Below are positions 43,925 through 54,007 of a stretch of 64,000 nt of DNA, piece after piece (position 1 is the stretch's first letter; each line of letters begins with the position of its first letter). The notes below the pieces were generated by a model. That model was not told the DNA's origin and made no database searches. It was given only the letters and a program-made list of their open reading frames with translations. A program made the position numbers and the translations under genes. This DNA comes from JANLYC01 sp963750495. GTDB taxonomy: Bacteria; Actinomycetota; Actinomycetes; Propionibacteriales; Nocardioidaceae. The stretch spans positions 124,001-188,000 of the forward strand of contig CAVVQV010000007.1 of the NCBI GenBank assembly GCA_963750495.1. Direction: 5' to 3'.

Positions 43925-44254
43925 TCAGCACTCCCCCGCCGACTCCGCGCTGTCGATGCGGGCAGCACCAAGGCGGTGCTCGAGCAGGCCGAGGACCTGA
44001 CCTTGCGTCATCGGACCGTCCTCATCGTCAGCGTCGTCGGGAACCGGCTGGGCCGCTTGCTCGTCGACCGGTTCGTCGTCGGGTTCACTGGCTACCGGCT
44101 GGAGTTCGCCGTCAGCCTGCGCCGCATTCCTCGCCTGATCCCACTCCTCGACGATGTCGAGATCCTCCGCGACAGGCACGAGGTCGTACAGCCAGTACAG
44201 CGAGTCGTCTGACCCCCGACCACGGTCCGGCTCGTGGTTGCTGGGCATCCCCAT
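43925..44254 (-). CDS. Small acidic protein, unknown function
   Basis: A 109-residue hydrophilic protein with SLYWLYDLVPVAEDLDIVEE followed by a long Asp/Glu/Pro-rich region. The ATG at 44254 is chosen because TACAGT lies 7 bp upstream, a leaderless arrangement. No family recognised; its acidic, low-complexity middle suggests disorder. Convergent with the permease gene with a 4-bp gap. Confidence 0.6.
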   Translation of the reverse strand: MGMPSNHEPDRGRGSDDSLYWLYDLVPVAEDLDIVEEWDQARNAAQADGELQPVASEPDDEPVDEQAAQPVPDDADDEDGPMTQGQVLGLLEHRLGAARIDSAESAGEC

Positions 44255-44263
44255 GCCCCACAC

Positions 44264-44772
44264 TGTAGATCGACCCGGCGCGATCCGGGCGCCCTGGAAT
44301 CGCGGTCAGCCCGGCGTGACGTCGAGATCGCGCTGCTCATACCCGTCCATGGACTCCATGGCCAACCGCAGGGCATCGACCCGAAGGTCGCGCTCGGCGC
44401 GGGCGCCTTCCAGCGCGACGCGGTCGCGGTGGAGCTGACTGTGGCTGATTCACCTCTCGATGACGATGCTGGCCAATTTACCGGTCGACAAGCACATTCC
44501 TTGACGACCGGTAAGACCATCGTGGATGATGTTCCTCCGGCGCTCTGGAAACGCACCTGAAGCCGACAAGCAAGCGGTCCCGTTGGTTGAGGCGAACTCT
44601 CACGGTGTGACGGGGATGATTGACGTGCCCCACCCATCCCCGTCACATCCCAGGTCCGCGGCGACCTTGACCTACTCGGCGACAGGCAGGCAAGGGATAT
44701 TCTCAGCAATGCTTGACCACCAAGCTATGACGTCATCCATAGCACCCGCGCCCGCGCAGACAGGAGCGACAC
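44264..44772. other. 509-bp gap without a clear gene
   Basis: Between the acidic protein and the TetR gene at 44773. On the reverse strand one frame (stop at about 44314) reads HSQLHRDRVALEGARAERDL and continues for about 25 residues ending GYEQRDLDVTPG, helical in character, but it has a stop codon upstream and no start, so it may be a relic. The stretch also holds a 15-bp inverted repeat (44478-44514). GC content drops locally. Confidence 0.4.
44478..44514. repeat. 15-bp inverted repeat
   Basis: TTACCGGTCGACAAG and CTTGACGACCGGTAA are complementary except at one position, with a 7-nt AT-rich loop. It lies 259 bp upstream of the TetR gene. It could be a regulator operator, a terminator without a U tract, or the terminal repeat of a lost element. 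Confidence 0.6.
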
Positions 44773-45339
44773 ATGGTCCTCCCAGAGGTCCGCAATACCC
44801 GCGCCGAGATCTTGGAGGCAGCTCTTGACCTGTTCTCGACCTCAGGCTACGAGGGAACGTCACTCCGCGAGGTCGCCGAGCGCCTGGAGTTCACCAAGGC
44901 AGCCCTCTATTACCACTTCCGCACCAAGGAAGAGCTGGCGGCGGAGGTGCTTGCGCCCTTGTTCTCGGCCGTCGAAGAACTACTCGAGTCGCACCACGAC
45001 ATGAAGTCGAGCGCCACGAGCGTTCGCGCTGTCTTGGGCGACTACGCCGACATCATCCTCAACCACGCCAGACTGGTTCGGTTCGCCTTTTCTGACCTCG
45101 CTGTCCTGCAGCACGCAGGCCTCGGCCCGCGAGCGATGGAACAGGGCGGACGGCTGGTCGCCTTGCTGACGACACCTGAGCCGTCGTTGCACGACACGAC
45201 CAAGGCAGCCGTCGCCATCGCCGGGTTGCAGATCGCCGTGTCCAGCCTCAGTGACCGGGACCACACCGTCATCAAGGATGCTGCCGTGGAGGCCGCAGCC
45301 GGGGCCCTCGGCTATCGGCCCTCCTCTAAGCGAGCTTGA
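44773..45339 (+). CDS. TetR-family transcriptional regulator
   Basis: A 188-residue regulator: EILEAALDLFSTSGYEGTSL and RLEFTKAALYYHFRTKEELA form the DNA-binding domain, followed by a helical ligand domain ending near LGYRPSS. ACAGGAGCGAC precedes the ATG. The target is unknown: no divergent partner gene is adjacent, and the following cyclase-like gene starts 132 bp later. Its upstream region is AT-richer than the surroundings. Confidence 0.9.
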   Translation: MVLPEVRNTRAEILEAALDLFSTSGYEGTSLREVAERLEFTKAALYYHFRTKEELAAEVLAPLFSAVEELLESHHDMKSSATSVRAVLGDYADIILNHARLVRFAFSDLAVLQHAGLGPRAMEQGGRLVALLTTPEPSLHDTTKAAVAIAGLQIAVSSLSDRDHTVIKDAAVEAAAGALGYRPSSKRA

Positions 45340-45470
45340 CTCGGCGGACCCTTGCCTGCTCGCGTGGCAAGTCGGTCCGACCACGTAGCGAGTGCCCCGA
45401 GCGCACCTGGCGAGTTCGGCCCTCGCACGGGCTTTCCGTGGCGAACCTGGCCAACGGCATACTAGAGCCC

Positions 45471-46223
45471 ATGTCTGGACTGCCGAGTGGAACGGTCACG
45501 TTCTTGTTCAGCGACATCGAGGGCTCGACGAACCTGCTGAAGGTCCTGGGCGACGCGTACGGCGACGTCTTGTCCGACCATCGCAGACTCATGCGTACGT
45601 CGTTCTCCGAGCGGGGCGGCGTCGAGATCGACACCCAGGGCGATGCCTTCTTCTTCGCTTTTCCACGAGCCCGCGATGCGGTTGCGGCGGCCGTCGAGGG
45701 CCAGCGACTGCACGTCTCACACGAGTGGCCCCACGGCCATCCAGTGCGAGTGCGGATGGGACTGCACACGGGTGAGCCAGCGCTCAGCACCGAGGGATAT
45801 CTAGGCATGGACGTCGTCCGGGCCGCCCGTCTCTGCACTGTGGGGCACGGCGGTCAGGTGCTGCTGTCGGAGACTACGCGTGCCCTGGTGGGCAACTCGC
45901 TTCCCGAGGGCGTGCTGGTGCACACCTTGGGCGAGCGGCGCTTGAAGGGCATCGACGAACCAGAGCGCGTGTTCGAGCTGGAAATCGACGGTGCACCCTC
46001 CCCCGCCACGACTCAGACCTCGGCACCGGCGTCCGAGCCCGCTCCCCTGTCGAGCAAGCGCGGCATGGATGACTTCGGAGCCAGGCTCGCGTCGAAGATC
46101 GAGGGCTACGTGAGGCGTAAGGTCGAGGAGCCGCTCGAGCGTGCTCTGTCCGACGTCGACACGCTGGCCGACCGAGCCGCCGAGCACCCCGAGACGATCA
46201 CCGACAAGCTCGAGAGCGAGTGA
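45471..46223 (+). CDS. Class III nucleotidyl cyclase-like protein
   Basis: A 250-residue protein with a CHD domain (about 5-170): VTFLFSDIEGSTNLL (metal Asp), VEIDTQGDAFFFAF (second metal Asp) and GYLGMDVVRAARL. At the position where class III cyclases use Asn to stabilise the transition state (V-N-x-AAR) this one has Val, and the adenine-selecting Lys is Thr/Gln, so cyclase activity is uncertain. A C-terminal tail of about 80 residues is linker and amphipathic helix (VRRKVEEPLERALSDVDTLA). CATACT lies 7 bp before the ATG (leaderless). Confidence 0.82.
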   Translation: MSGLPSGTVTFLFSDIEGSTNLLKVLGDAYGDVLSDHRRLMRTSFSERGGVEIDTQGDAFFFAFPRARDAVAAAVEGQRLHVSHEWPHGHPVRVRMGLHTGEPALSTEGYLGMDVVRAARLCTVGHGGQVLLSETTRALVGNSLPEGVLVHTLGERRLKGIDEPERVFELEIDGAPSPATTQTSAPASEPAPLSSKRGMDDFGARLASKIEGYVRRKVEEPLERALSDVDTLADRAAEHPETITDKLESE

Positions 46224-46311
46224 GCGATGACTGCCCGGCGCGGCGACCACCTGATCGAGTGTCCGCCATGCTGGGTGCGTGGCTGCACAGCCGGAAAGCC
46301 TCCCGCTGAGC

Positions 46312-48093
<1,782 letters not shown>

Positions 48094-48225
48094 CCCTCAT
48101 CCGGACAACACCGACGCGCAATAAGGGCGATATTAGGACGAGGTAGGGGCCTCCTTCATCGTTGTCCGCGTAATGCAGGGGCGCGACTACCCACCGTGAG
48201 GCAGCACGAGCCGTGGGGTCGCCGG

Positions 48226-49359
48226 TTACTCCCCCGTCCGCAAGGCGTCAGCAGCCCGTTGCGCAGCGATTCGCGCTTCGTCTGCGAGCAGGGTCACGAG
48301 CTGGCCAGCCGGCAGACGCCTGGTCAGCTCGAACGCCTGACCGGCCCACAAGTTGACCCGGTCCGGATCGCCGCTCTCCCGCGCGGCCTTGCGCATGGGG
48401 GCGGTCACGTAATGCAGCTCGGGATATCCCTTCGGTGCGGACAAGGTGTGCCGATCCATGAAGTCGTTGCGGATACCTCGTGCCGTGCGGCCGGTGAACG
48501 CTCGGGTGAGTTGTGTTGGCCGGTGGCCCTGAAGAGCCGCGCGATGGACGTCCGCCGTCCCCGCTTCGGGGCAGTCGAGAAACGCCGTGCCGAGGGCGGC
48601 CGCGCTCGCACCGGCGCTGAGCACTGCTGCCACGGCTGCTCCCGTGGCGATGCCGCCGGTAGCGACAAGTGGCGCCGACGTCACGGCGATGACCCGTTGG
48701 ACAAGCGGCAGGAGCGCCAGCGCATGCGCGGGGTCGTCGTGTGCTCCACCACTGTGGCCGCCGGCTTCGATGCCTTGGACGACCAGGACGTCGGCACCTG
48801 CCCTGGCTGCGTCCTCTGCTTCGACGGGCGAGGTAATCGTGACCCAGACCTCACTGTCGACGGCGTGCAGCCGGTCGATCGTGGCCGAATCCGGCAGCCC
48901 GAAGGTGAACGACACCACCGGAACGGGTCGCGAGCACAGGAGATCTAGCTTTCCCCGCCAGTCGTCGTCAGTGTGCAACGGTTGACCAAGACGCGCGCCG
49001 ACTGCGTCCGCATCGGTGCCAAGGGTGGCGATGTAGTCGTGCAGGGACGCCACCTCGCTCGGTTCGGACGGAACGAAGACGTTCACGCCGATCGGCGCGG
49101 TCGTCAATGCCTGCGTCAGTTCGAGCCGTTCGCCGAGGCCCTCGGCCGACAGATACCCCGACGCGAGGAAGCCAAGCCCGCCGGCGTTGCTCACCGCAGC
49201 CGTGAGCTCCGGGGTCGAGGGACCGCCCGCCAGCGGTGCCAGGACGATGGGAAGTTCGATCAGGTCGAGAATCACGTCGGACGCTCCAGCTTCTGGATGG
49301 ACGGGCTGCCCGCGCCAGGACTCGTTGCGAGACAAGGGAATCGGTGCGGTGGCCGACAT
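48226..49359 (-). CDS. Nitronate monooxygenase-family flavoprotein
   Basis: A 377-residue TIM-barrel FMN enzyme of the 2-nitropropane dioxygenase type: LPIVLAPLAGGPSTPELTAAVSNAGGLGFLA, the FMN-phosphate loop and the active-site-like VQGIEAGGHSGG, then VATGGIATGAAVAAVLSAGA and GTAFLDCPEAG. These enzymes oxidise nitronates such as the toxin propionate-3-nitronate with O2. Length is typical. ATG at 49359 is chosen; a TTG two codons upstream is the alternative. Divergent from the 49477 gene. Confidence 0.88.
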   Translation of the reverse strand: MSATAPIPLSRNESWRGQPVHPEAGASDVILDLIELPIVLAPLAGGPSTPELTAAVSNAGGLGFLASGYLSAEGLGERLELTQALTTAPIGVNVFVPSEPSEVASLHDYIATLGTDADAVGARLGQPLHTDDDWRGKLDLLCSRPVPVVSFTFGLPDSATIDRLHAVDSEVWVTITSPVEAEDAARAGADVLVVQGIEAGGHSGGAHDDPAHALALLPLVQRVIAVTSAPLVATGGIATGAAVAAVLSAGASAAALGTAFLDCPEAGTADVHRAALQGHRPTQLTRAFTGRTARGIRNDFMDRHTLSAPKGYPELHYVTAPMRKAARESGDPDRVNLWAGQAFELTRRLPAGQLVTLLADEARIAAQRAADALRTGE

Positions 49360-49476
49360 CCCCAACCTAGCCGGGAGGTTCGTGTGGCCACCAGAGGTGC
49401 CAGAGTCGGTTATGCGACAGTCCGAGGGTCACCGCGCTGAAGGACAGCACCCCTCGAGCCGCTCTACCCTTCCGGC

Positions 49477-49956
49477 ATGAGCTTCCTCCGTCGCGACGTC
49501 GGGTCATCAGCCTCATCACGGGTCATGTCAGACGAGCAGGCGTGGGCTCACGTCAGCGGCGCGCTCGCCAGCCAGGAGCAGAAGCTCGCGATGCTCCGGG
49601 TGCTGGCACCTGCCGATCCGTCCGGCGTCACTCGCCCGGCCTGGCCTGCGCCGGCGCTGCTGTTCGCCACCGATCGGAGCCTCCTTCTCGGACTGCAGGC
49701 GGGCTCTTACGTCTGGCTCGCGTTCTGCATCTCGCTCGAGGACGTGCACGGAGTGCAGATCCACGCGCACCGATCGGAGACGAATTTCGAGGCGCTGCTC
49801 ACCGTGGATGGCGAGACCACCCCGTGGCCCTTCGACCTGTCCGACGGCGCGTCCACCCCGACCGGCCGCGTCGACGTCCTCGAGTTCATCGAGACGATGA
49901 CCGTCGCGAGGGCGGCACACGCGGGCCAGCTGGCCCCGGCCTGGATGCTCGGATGA
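49477..49956 (+). CDS. Hypothetical protein, possible PH-like fold
   Basis: A 159-residue soluble protein: WPAPALLFATDRSLLLGLQ, then SLEDVHGVQIHAHRSE, FEALLTVDGETTPWPF and a C-terminal helix. The order of strands followed by a helix recalls bacterial PH-like domains, at low confidence. TACCCT lies 6 bp before the ATG (leaderless). It is divergent from the nitronate monooxygenase gene. Its stop is immediately followed by a decayed reading frame. Confidence 0.6.
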   Translation: MSFLRRDVGSSASSRVMSDEQAWAHVSGALASQEQKLAMLRVLAPADPSGVTRPAWPAPALLFATDRSLLLGLQAGSYVWLAFCISLEDVHGVQIHAHRSETNFEALLTVDGETTPWPFDLSDGASTPTGRVDVLEFIETMTVARAAHAGQLAPAWMLG

Positions 49957-50220
49957 GGTTCGCGGCGGGACGACACGTTCGTCGTCCATGCCGATCGAGA
50001 TGACCCGAATCGGTTCACCCCGTGGGCCGACCCGGCCGGGACGACCAACGACTTCACCGCCTCGGCGACCGGCACGGCGTCACCCTCCAGCACGATCCAC
50101 GGCTGCATGAACGCCAGCGACATCATCATCATCTGGCACAGCGACGAGATGGCCCACGGCAAGTCCCCCGGTCAGATCGGCGTGGACTGGCACACCAGCC
50201 TCATCGCACGCGTCTACTGA
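49955..50220 (+). pseudogene. Orphan C-terminal fragment
   Basis: A frame open from the TGA at 49953-49955 to a stop at 50220 without a start codon near its beginning. It reads DDTFVVHADRDDPNRFTPWA, then TNDFTASATGTASPSS, then DIIIIWHSDEMAHGK and IGVDWHTSLIARVY. The compositional pattern is that of a real protein C-terminus (perhaps secreted) cut off by the preceding gene. No family recognised. The next 143 bp to 50363 show nothing clear. Confidence 0.45.
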
Positions 50221-50363
50221 CCGGGACCGCGCAACGGTCGGCTGGCAGCGGACTGCCGGGAGTCCTCTTGGTCGGACCAGTTCACCCTTCGAGCAGCTCA
50301 GAACAGGCCGTGGAGGTCACCGCCTGGTGGTTTCGACCGGCTCAACCACCGGGGTGGGAGTTT

Positions 50364-51736
50364 TCAGGCAGCCGGCAGCGCTGGGAGTGAGGAGACTGGC
50401 CGGTGGGTTCCGGTGTGGTCGACCAGGAGATAGCGGCCATGCGGGGTGCGCCACACGAACACGCCGGTGAACGGTTGGGCGACCTGCCAGTGTCCGTGGG
50501 TCTTGACCCGATGGTGGAAGCGGGTGATGGGGCCGAGCTTGCCCACTGCCGGTTTGACCGGGTGGTCCACCGTCGTCGGGTTTGACGAAGGGAATGGTGT
50601 GGTCGATGTCGCCGGTCCTGCGGGTGGAGGTGGCGTGGGGGAAGCAGTCGACCGGGATGGTCGAGGTGGATCGCTTCGCGGATCCGGTCGGGGATCTCAT
50701 ACGCATCGACCGGGATCTGGTCGTTCAAGTCGATGACGGGTTTCACGGTTACGTGGGCGTGGCCGATCCAGGACCGGACCCGGTCGAGGGTGACCGGACC
50801 GACCTGCTCGACCCGGGCCACCCCGGTCCCCGACTGCAGGGCCTGGTCGGTGAGGTGGACATACAACGTCACGTCCGGTCGGGTGTCGAGCGGCCGACGG
50901 GCCGACGGAGATGTCTGCACGGTTCGGCCGGTTCGGTCTAGGTCGTCGGGTTCGGTCTGGTCGGTGGCGGCGTCGATGTCGGCGAACAGGTCCAGCGCCC
51001 GTTGCGGGTTGGCCAGGATCCCGACCGCCGCCGCCCGGCGTACATCGACCGGGCGGATGTCACCGAGCGCGCCCAGGCCAGCGGAGATGCCGCCGATGGT
51101 GGCGTTGAACCCCAACGCGTCGGGTGCCTCGGCTCTGATGAAGATCTCTCGGATGCCGGGCTCGGTGGGCTGGTCGGTGAGCCACACCCCTAACGACGCC
51201 TGCGCATGCGCGTCGGCCTCAGCCGCAGCCTCGGGGTCACACTCCAGCCAACAGGCTTGAATGATCGCCTCGATCCGACCCCACGACAGCGCGTGGGCGT
51301 ACTTCGCGATCCGACGGTCCACCACCGCCACGGTCTCCAGAGACAGGTGGCGGGTCGCCTCGGCGCACTTGCGGCCGATCCACGGCTTCACCTCACCGGC
51401 CACGATCCGGGCCCACAGCCGTGGGAGCCGGTGCCGCAGGTCCAACGCGTCCCCGACCAGTCGCTCCGCCGCCGTGGTGGAGGTGGCGAGCACCACACCG
51501 AGCTCGGCCGGTGCGAACTCCGCCAGCGGCGGGGTGCCGGCGCCGCCGAACCGGACCAGCTGCTCACTCCCGGGCAGCAGCGGACTGGTCGCCCGGGCGA
51601 GCTCGCTGTGCAGGTCGGCCCAGTGCGCGGCCGCCTGCAACAACCTGACCTCGCCTTGTTCGACCGCGGCGCGTGCCTGCTCGACGTAGGAGAGGGTGCC
51701 TGTCTCGTCGAGAGCATCGAGGTCGGTGTCGAACAT
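50364..51736 (-). pseudogene. 13E12-repeat-type (DUF222/HNH) gene with two frameshifts
   Basis: Begins MFDTDLDALDETGTLSYVEQ and continues as a DUF222 protein (VKPWIGRKCAEATRHLSLE, RRIAKYAHALSWGRIEAIIQ) to about 50672. There the frame changes: the HNH-region sequence CFPHATSTRRTGDIDHTIPF continues in a second frame, and after about 50545-50560 GKLGPITRFHHRVKTHGHW and the C-terminus are in a third frame. Two lesions therefore separate three pieces that together form one HNH protein. The HNH motif itself is intact in the second piece. 13E12 proteins are multicopy in actinobacteria. Confidence 0.8.
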
Positions 51737-51885
51737 GTGTTCGATTCTACCCGATATGCCCGACAGTGCCCAGACATTTTTCGCCTTGTGTACAAGGGTT
51801 TCCAGGGTCTCAACCACCGCGACCCCGCTGATCGAGCCTGTCGGGATCACCGGGGTCCCGCCGGGGGGTGGGGCTCGACGCGAGG

Positions 51886-52476
51886 CTAGGACGACTGGGC
51901 AGCAGCGAACATGGTGCTGATGTTCTCCTCGGAGAAGAAGTCCGCAGGAGACACCACACCCGACACGACGCTGACGAAGCCGTCCATCGACTCCTGGTTG
52001 CCGTGGACCGCCCCGAGAAGCTGCTGCAGCTCGGGAGGCGGCGGCTCCAGGGTGGCGAGTTGAGCCGTGAACTCGTAGATGGGCATCGCCTCCGCGTCGC
52101 GCTCTTGGTGCCAGGCGCTCATCACGTCGTTGTACGGCTTGCCGTCGCGCAACCAGTGGTCGATCGCGTCAGCGCAACGCTCGGCATCGAGGAACGCATC
52201 GCTGATCCCCTGCGCCGTGATCGGGTCCTTGCTGTACCCGGAGTCACCGACCAGCGCCCAGCCATCGCCATACGGTTTCCGGAACCAGCCGGGCACGGCA
52301 CCGCCGACAAAGGGTGCGACCTGTTCCGCCTCCGCGTACGGCCATCCGACCACCACCATCGTGTGACCGACGTTGGCCGGAGCCGCAGCGAAGCGCCGGG
52401 TCCGCACGGATGTAGTTCTCCATCCTGTCGGTCGGCCGGCCGCCGAAGTAGGTGAAGTACGCATACTGCAGCCGAG
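51886..52476 (-). pseudogene. FAD-dependent monooxygenase remnant
   Basis: The C-terminal part of a PHBH-fold flavin monooxygenase: VGHTMVVVGWPYAEAEQVAP, RKPYGDGWALVGDSGYSKDP (FAD-binding GD motif) and ITAQGISDAFLDAERCADAI. The preceding residues, YAYFTYFGGRPTDRMENYIR, are in another frame, so there is a one-base shift at about 52405. Sequence upstream of about 52470 is the end of the TetR gene, so the N-terminal half, including the Rossmann GxGxxG, is missing. Complete enzymes have about 400 residues. Confidence 0.8.
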
Positions 52477-52479
52477 TTT

Positions 52480-53106
52480 TCAGTCGCGTGTGGCCGCTTG
52501 CCCTATCCCCTCCCGGATCGTCTCCGCCTGTGCTTCATGAAGCTCAACCAAGCCGAGAAGTCGCTCGACCAGCGTCAAGGCATGTCCGAGGCCCGGCGGT
52601 TCGCCGAACAACGTGTGGAAGTACAGCGGTGCCAAGATGACGTCGATCAGCTCGCGGTGGCTCGGCGGGTGTTCGCCGCGGGCTGCCGCGCGATCCAGCA
52701 TCGCCTTGAGTGGCTGCTCGCGTTCGAGCAGAGCTGGTGACATCTGAGGTGGGGCGCCGGTACCGAGATCGACGAACGCCGCTCGCAGGATCAGGGTGCC
52801 CAGCGCGCCGGCCAGGTGCTCAGCAACCTGTGAGGCGTAGGCCTCGAGATCTCCGCGCAGACTTCCGGTGTCGGGAACGACAGCAGTCTCGGCGACCAGC
52901 TCGGCGACAACGTCGTTCAGTACGCCGCCCAAAGACTCCCACCGTCGGTAGATCGTCGCCTGGTGTACGCCCGAACGCTCCGCCACCATCGCCACCGTCA
53001 GAGTCCCCCACCGGTTCTCCGCCAAGATCTCGACCACCGCGGCATGGACGCCGGCGCGCACGCGAGCGCTCCGCCCTCCTGGTCGTTGCAACGGCTTCGG
53101 CTCCAT
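52480..53106 (-). CDS. TetR-family transcriptional regulator
   Basis: A 208-residue regulator: RAGVHAAVVEILAENRWGTL and VAERSGVHQATIYRRWES form the helix-turn-helix, followed by a TetR_C domain with a helical core. ATG at 53106. It lies directly upstream of the FAD monooxygenase remnant, its probable former target, and is divergent from the reductase gene at 53268. Two palindromes (53118-53139 and 53168-53181) in the 161-bp gap are candidate operators, so it may now control the reductase and MFS genes. Confidence 0.9.
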   Translation of the reverse strand: MEPKPLQRPGGRSARVRAGVHAAVVEILAENRWGTLTVAMVAERSGVHQATIYRRWESLGGVLNDVVAELVAETAVVPDTGSLRGDLEAYASQVAEHLAGALGTLILRAAFVDLGTGAPPQMSPALLEREQPLKAMLDRAAARGEHPPSHRELIDVILAPLYFHTLFGEPPGLGHALTLVERLLGLVELHEAQAETIREGIGQAATRD

Positions 53107-53117
53107 GGCGCGAATGA

Positions 53118-53181
53118 TAACGCGAAACCTCTTGCGTTAGTGAGTGGTCTGGGTTAGCGTTCTTATCGCGAGGCAACTCGC
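53118..53181. promoter_or_regulatory. Two candidate operators between TetR and reductase genes
   Basis: Site 1: TAACGC (53118-53123)-N10-GCGTTA (53134-53139). Site 2: GCGAG (53168-53172)-GCAA-CTCGC (53177-53181). Both lie in the divergent promoter region and are AT-richer than their surroundings. Confidence 0.55.
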
Positions 53182-53267
53182 ATTAGCTTGAGATCTTGTC
53201 GAACGTTTCACCCGGGTGTCGTAGGAGGGGACCCCGGCGAGCTCAGGCACCCGATCACCCAGGGAGC

Positions 53268-53972
53268 ATGAACATGTCACTCGTCCGCGTCCACAACTTC
53301 GCCATCTCGATCGACGGCTTCGGCACCGGTGAAGGTCAGGGCCACGACGCACATTTCGGTCACGCCGGGGAAAGGCTGCACGAGTGGATGTTCGGCACTC
53401 GGTGGTGGCAGCCAGGTGGCGGTGGTGGCGGTGGTGGCGTCGACGACGTCTTCGTCCGGCAGCACGACGCGGGAATCGGCGCCGAAATCATGGGGGCAGG
53501 AAAGTTCGGGCACCCCGGATGGCACGAGGACCCTGAGTGGAAGGGCGCTTGGGGGGCCGAGCCACCGTTCCACACGCCGGTCTTCGTCCTCACCCATCAC
53601 CCGCATCCGTCGATCGAGATGGAGGGCGGCACGACATTCCACTTCATCGACGCTTCGCCTGCCGAGGCTCTCGAGACAGCCCGCGAGGCTGCGGACGGCC
53701 AGGACGTACGCCTCGGCGGAGGTCCCACCATGATCGGCGACTTCCTGGCTGCCGGGCTCGTCGACCACATGCACGTGGTGGTGGTCCCGATCCTGCTGGG
53801 CCGCGGTGTACGCCTCTGGGATGACCTGGAGGGTCTCGAGAACGGCTACCAGGTCGAAGCCACGTCATCGCCCAGCGGAGTCACGCATCTGACGTTCACC
53901 CGAGCAGGCGCGCCATCTACGGCACATGGGCCCGATGAGTTCTCACTCCAGTCTCGGTCTGCACCGGCATGA
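53268..53972 (+). CDS. RibD/DHFR-like reductase with Gly8 insert
   Basis: A 234-residue protein of the RibD C-terminal (dihydrofolate-reductase-like) fold: VHNFAISIDGFGTG at the start, GAGKFGHPGWHEDPEW, FVLTHHPHPSIEM, DVRLGGGPTMIGDFLAAGL and VPILLGRGVRLWDDL. The NADPH-binding GGG and Arg are present. An eight-glycine run (QPGGGGGGGGVDD, about 51-58) is encoded by GGT/GGC triplets and is not usual in the family. ATG at 53274 is an alternative start. Followed by an MFS exporter gene after 35 bp, so they are likely one operon. Confidence 0.87.
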   Translation: MNMSLVRVHNFAISIDGFGTGEGQGHDAHFGHAGERLHEWMFGTRWWQPGGGGGGGGVDDVFVRQHDAGIGAEIMGAGKFGHPGWHEDPEWKGAWGAEPPFHTPVFVLTHHPHPSIEMEGGTTFHFIDASPAEALETAREAADGQDVRLGGGPTMIGDFLAAGLVDHMHVVVVPILLGRGVRLWDDLEGLENGYQVEATSSPSGVTHLTFTRAGAPSTAHGPDEFSLQSRSAPA

Positions 53973-54007
53973 CCACCACCTTCACCACCGATTTCTGAGG
54001 AGCCGAT

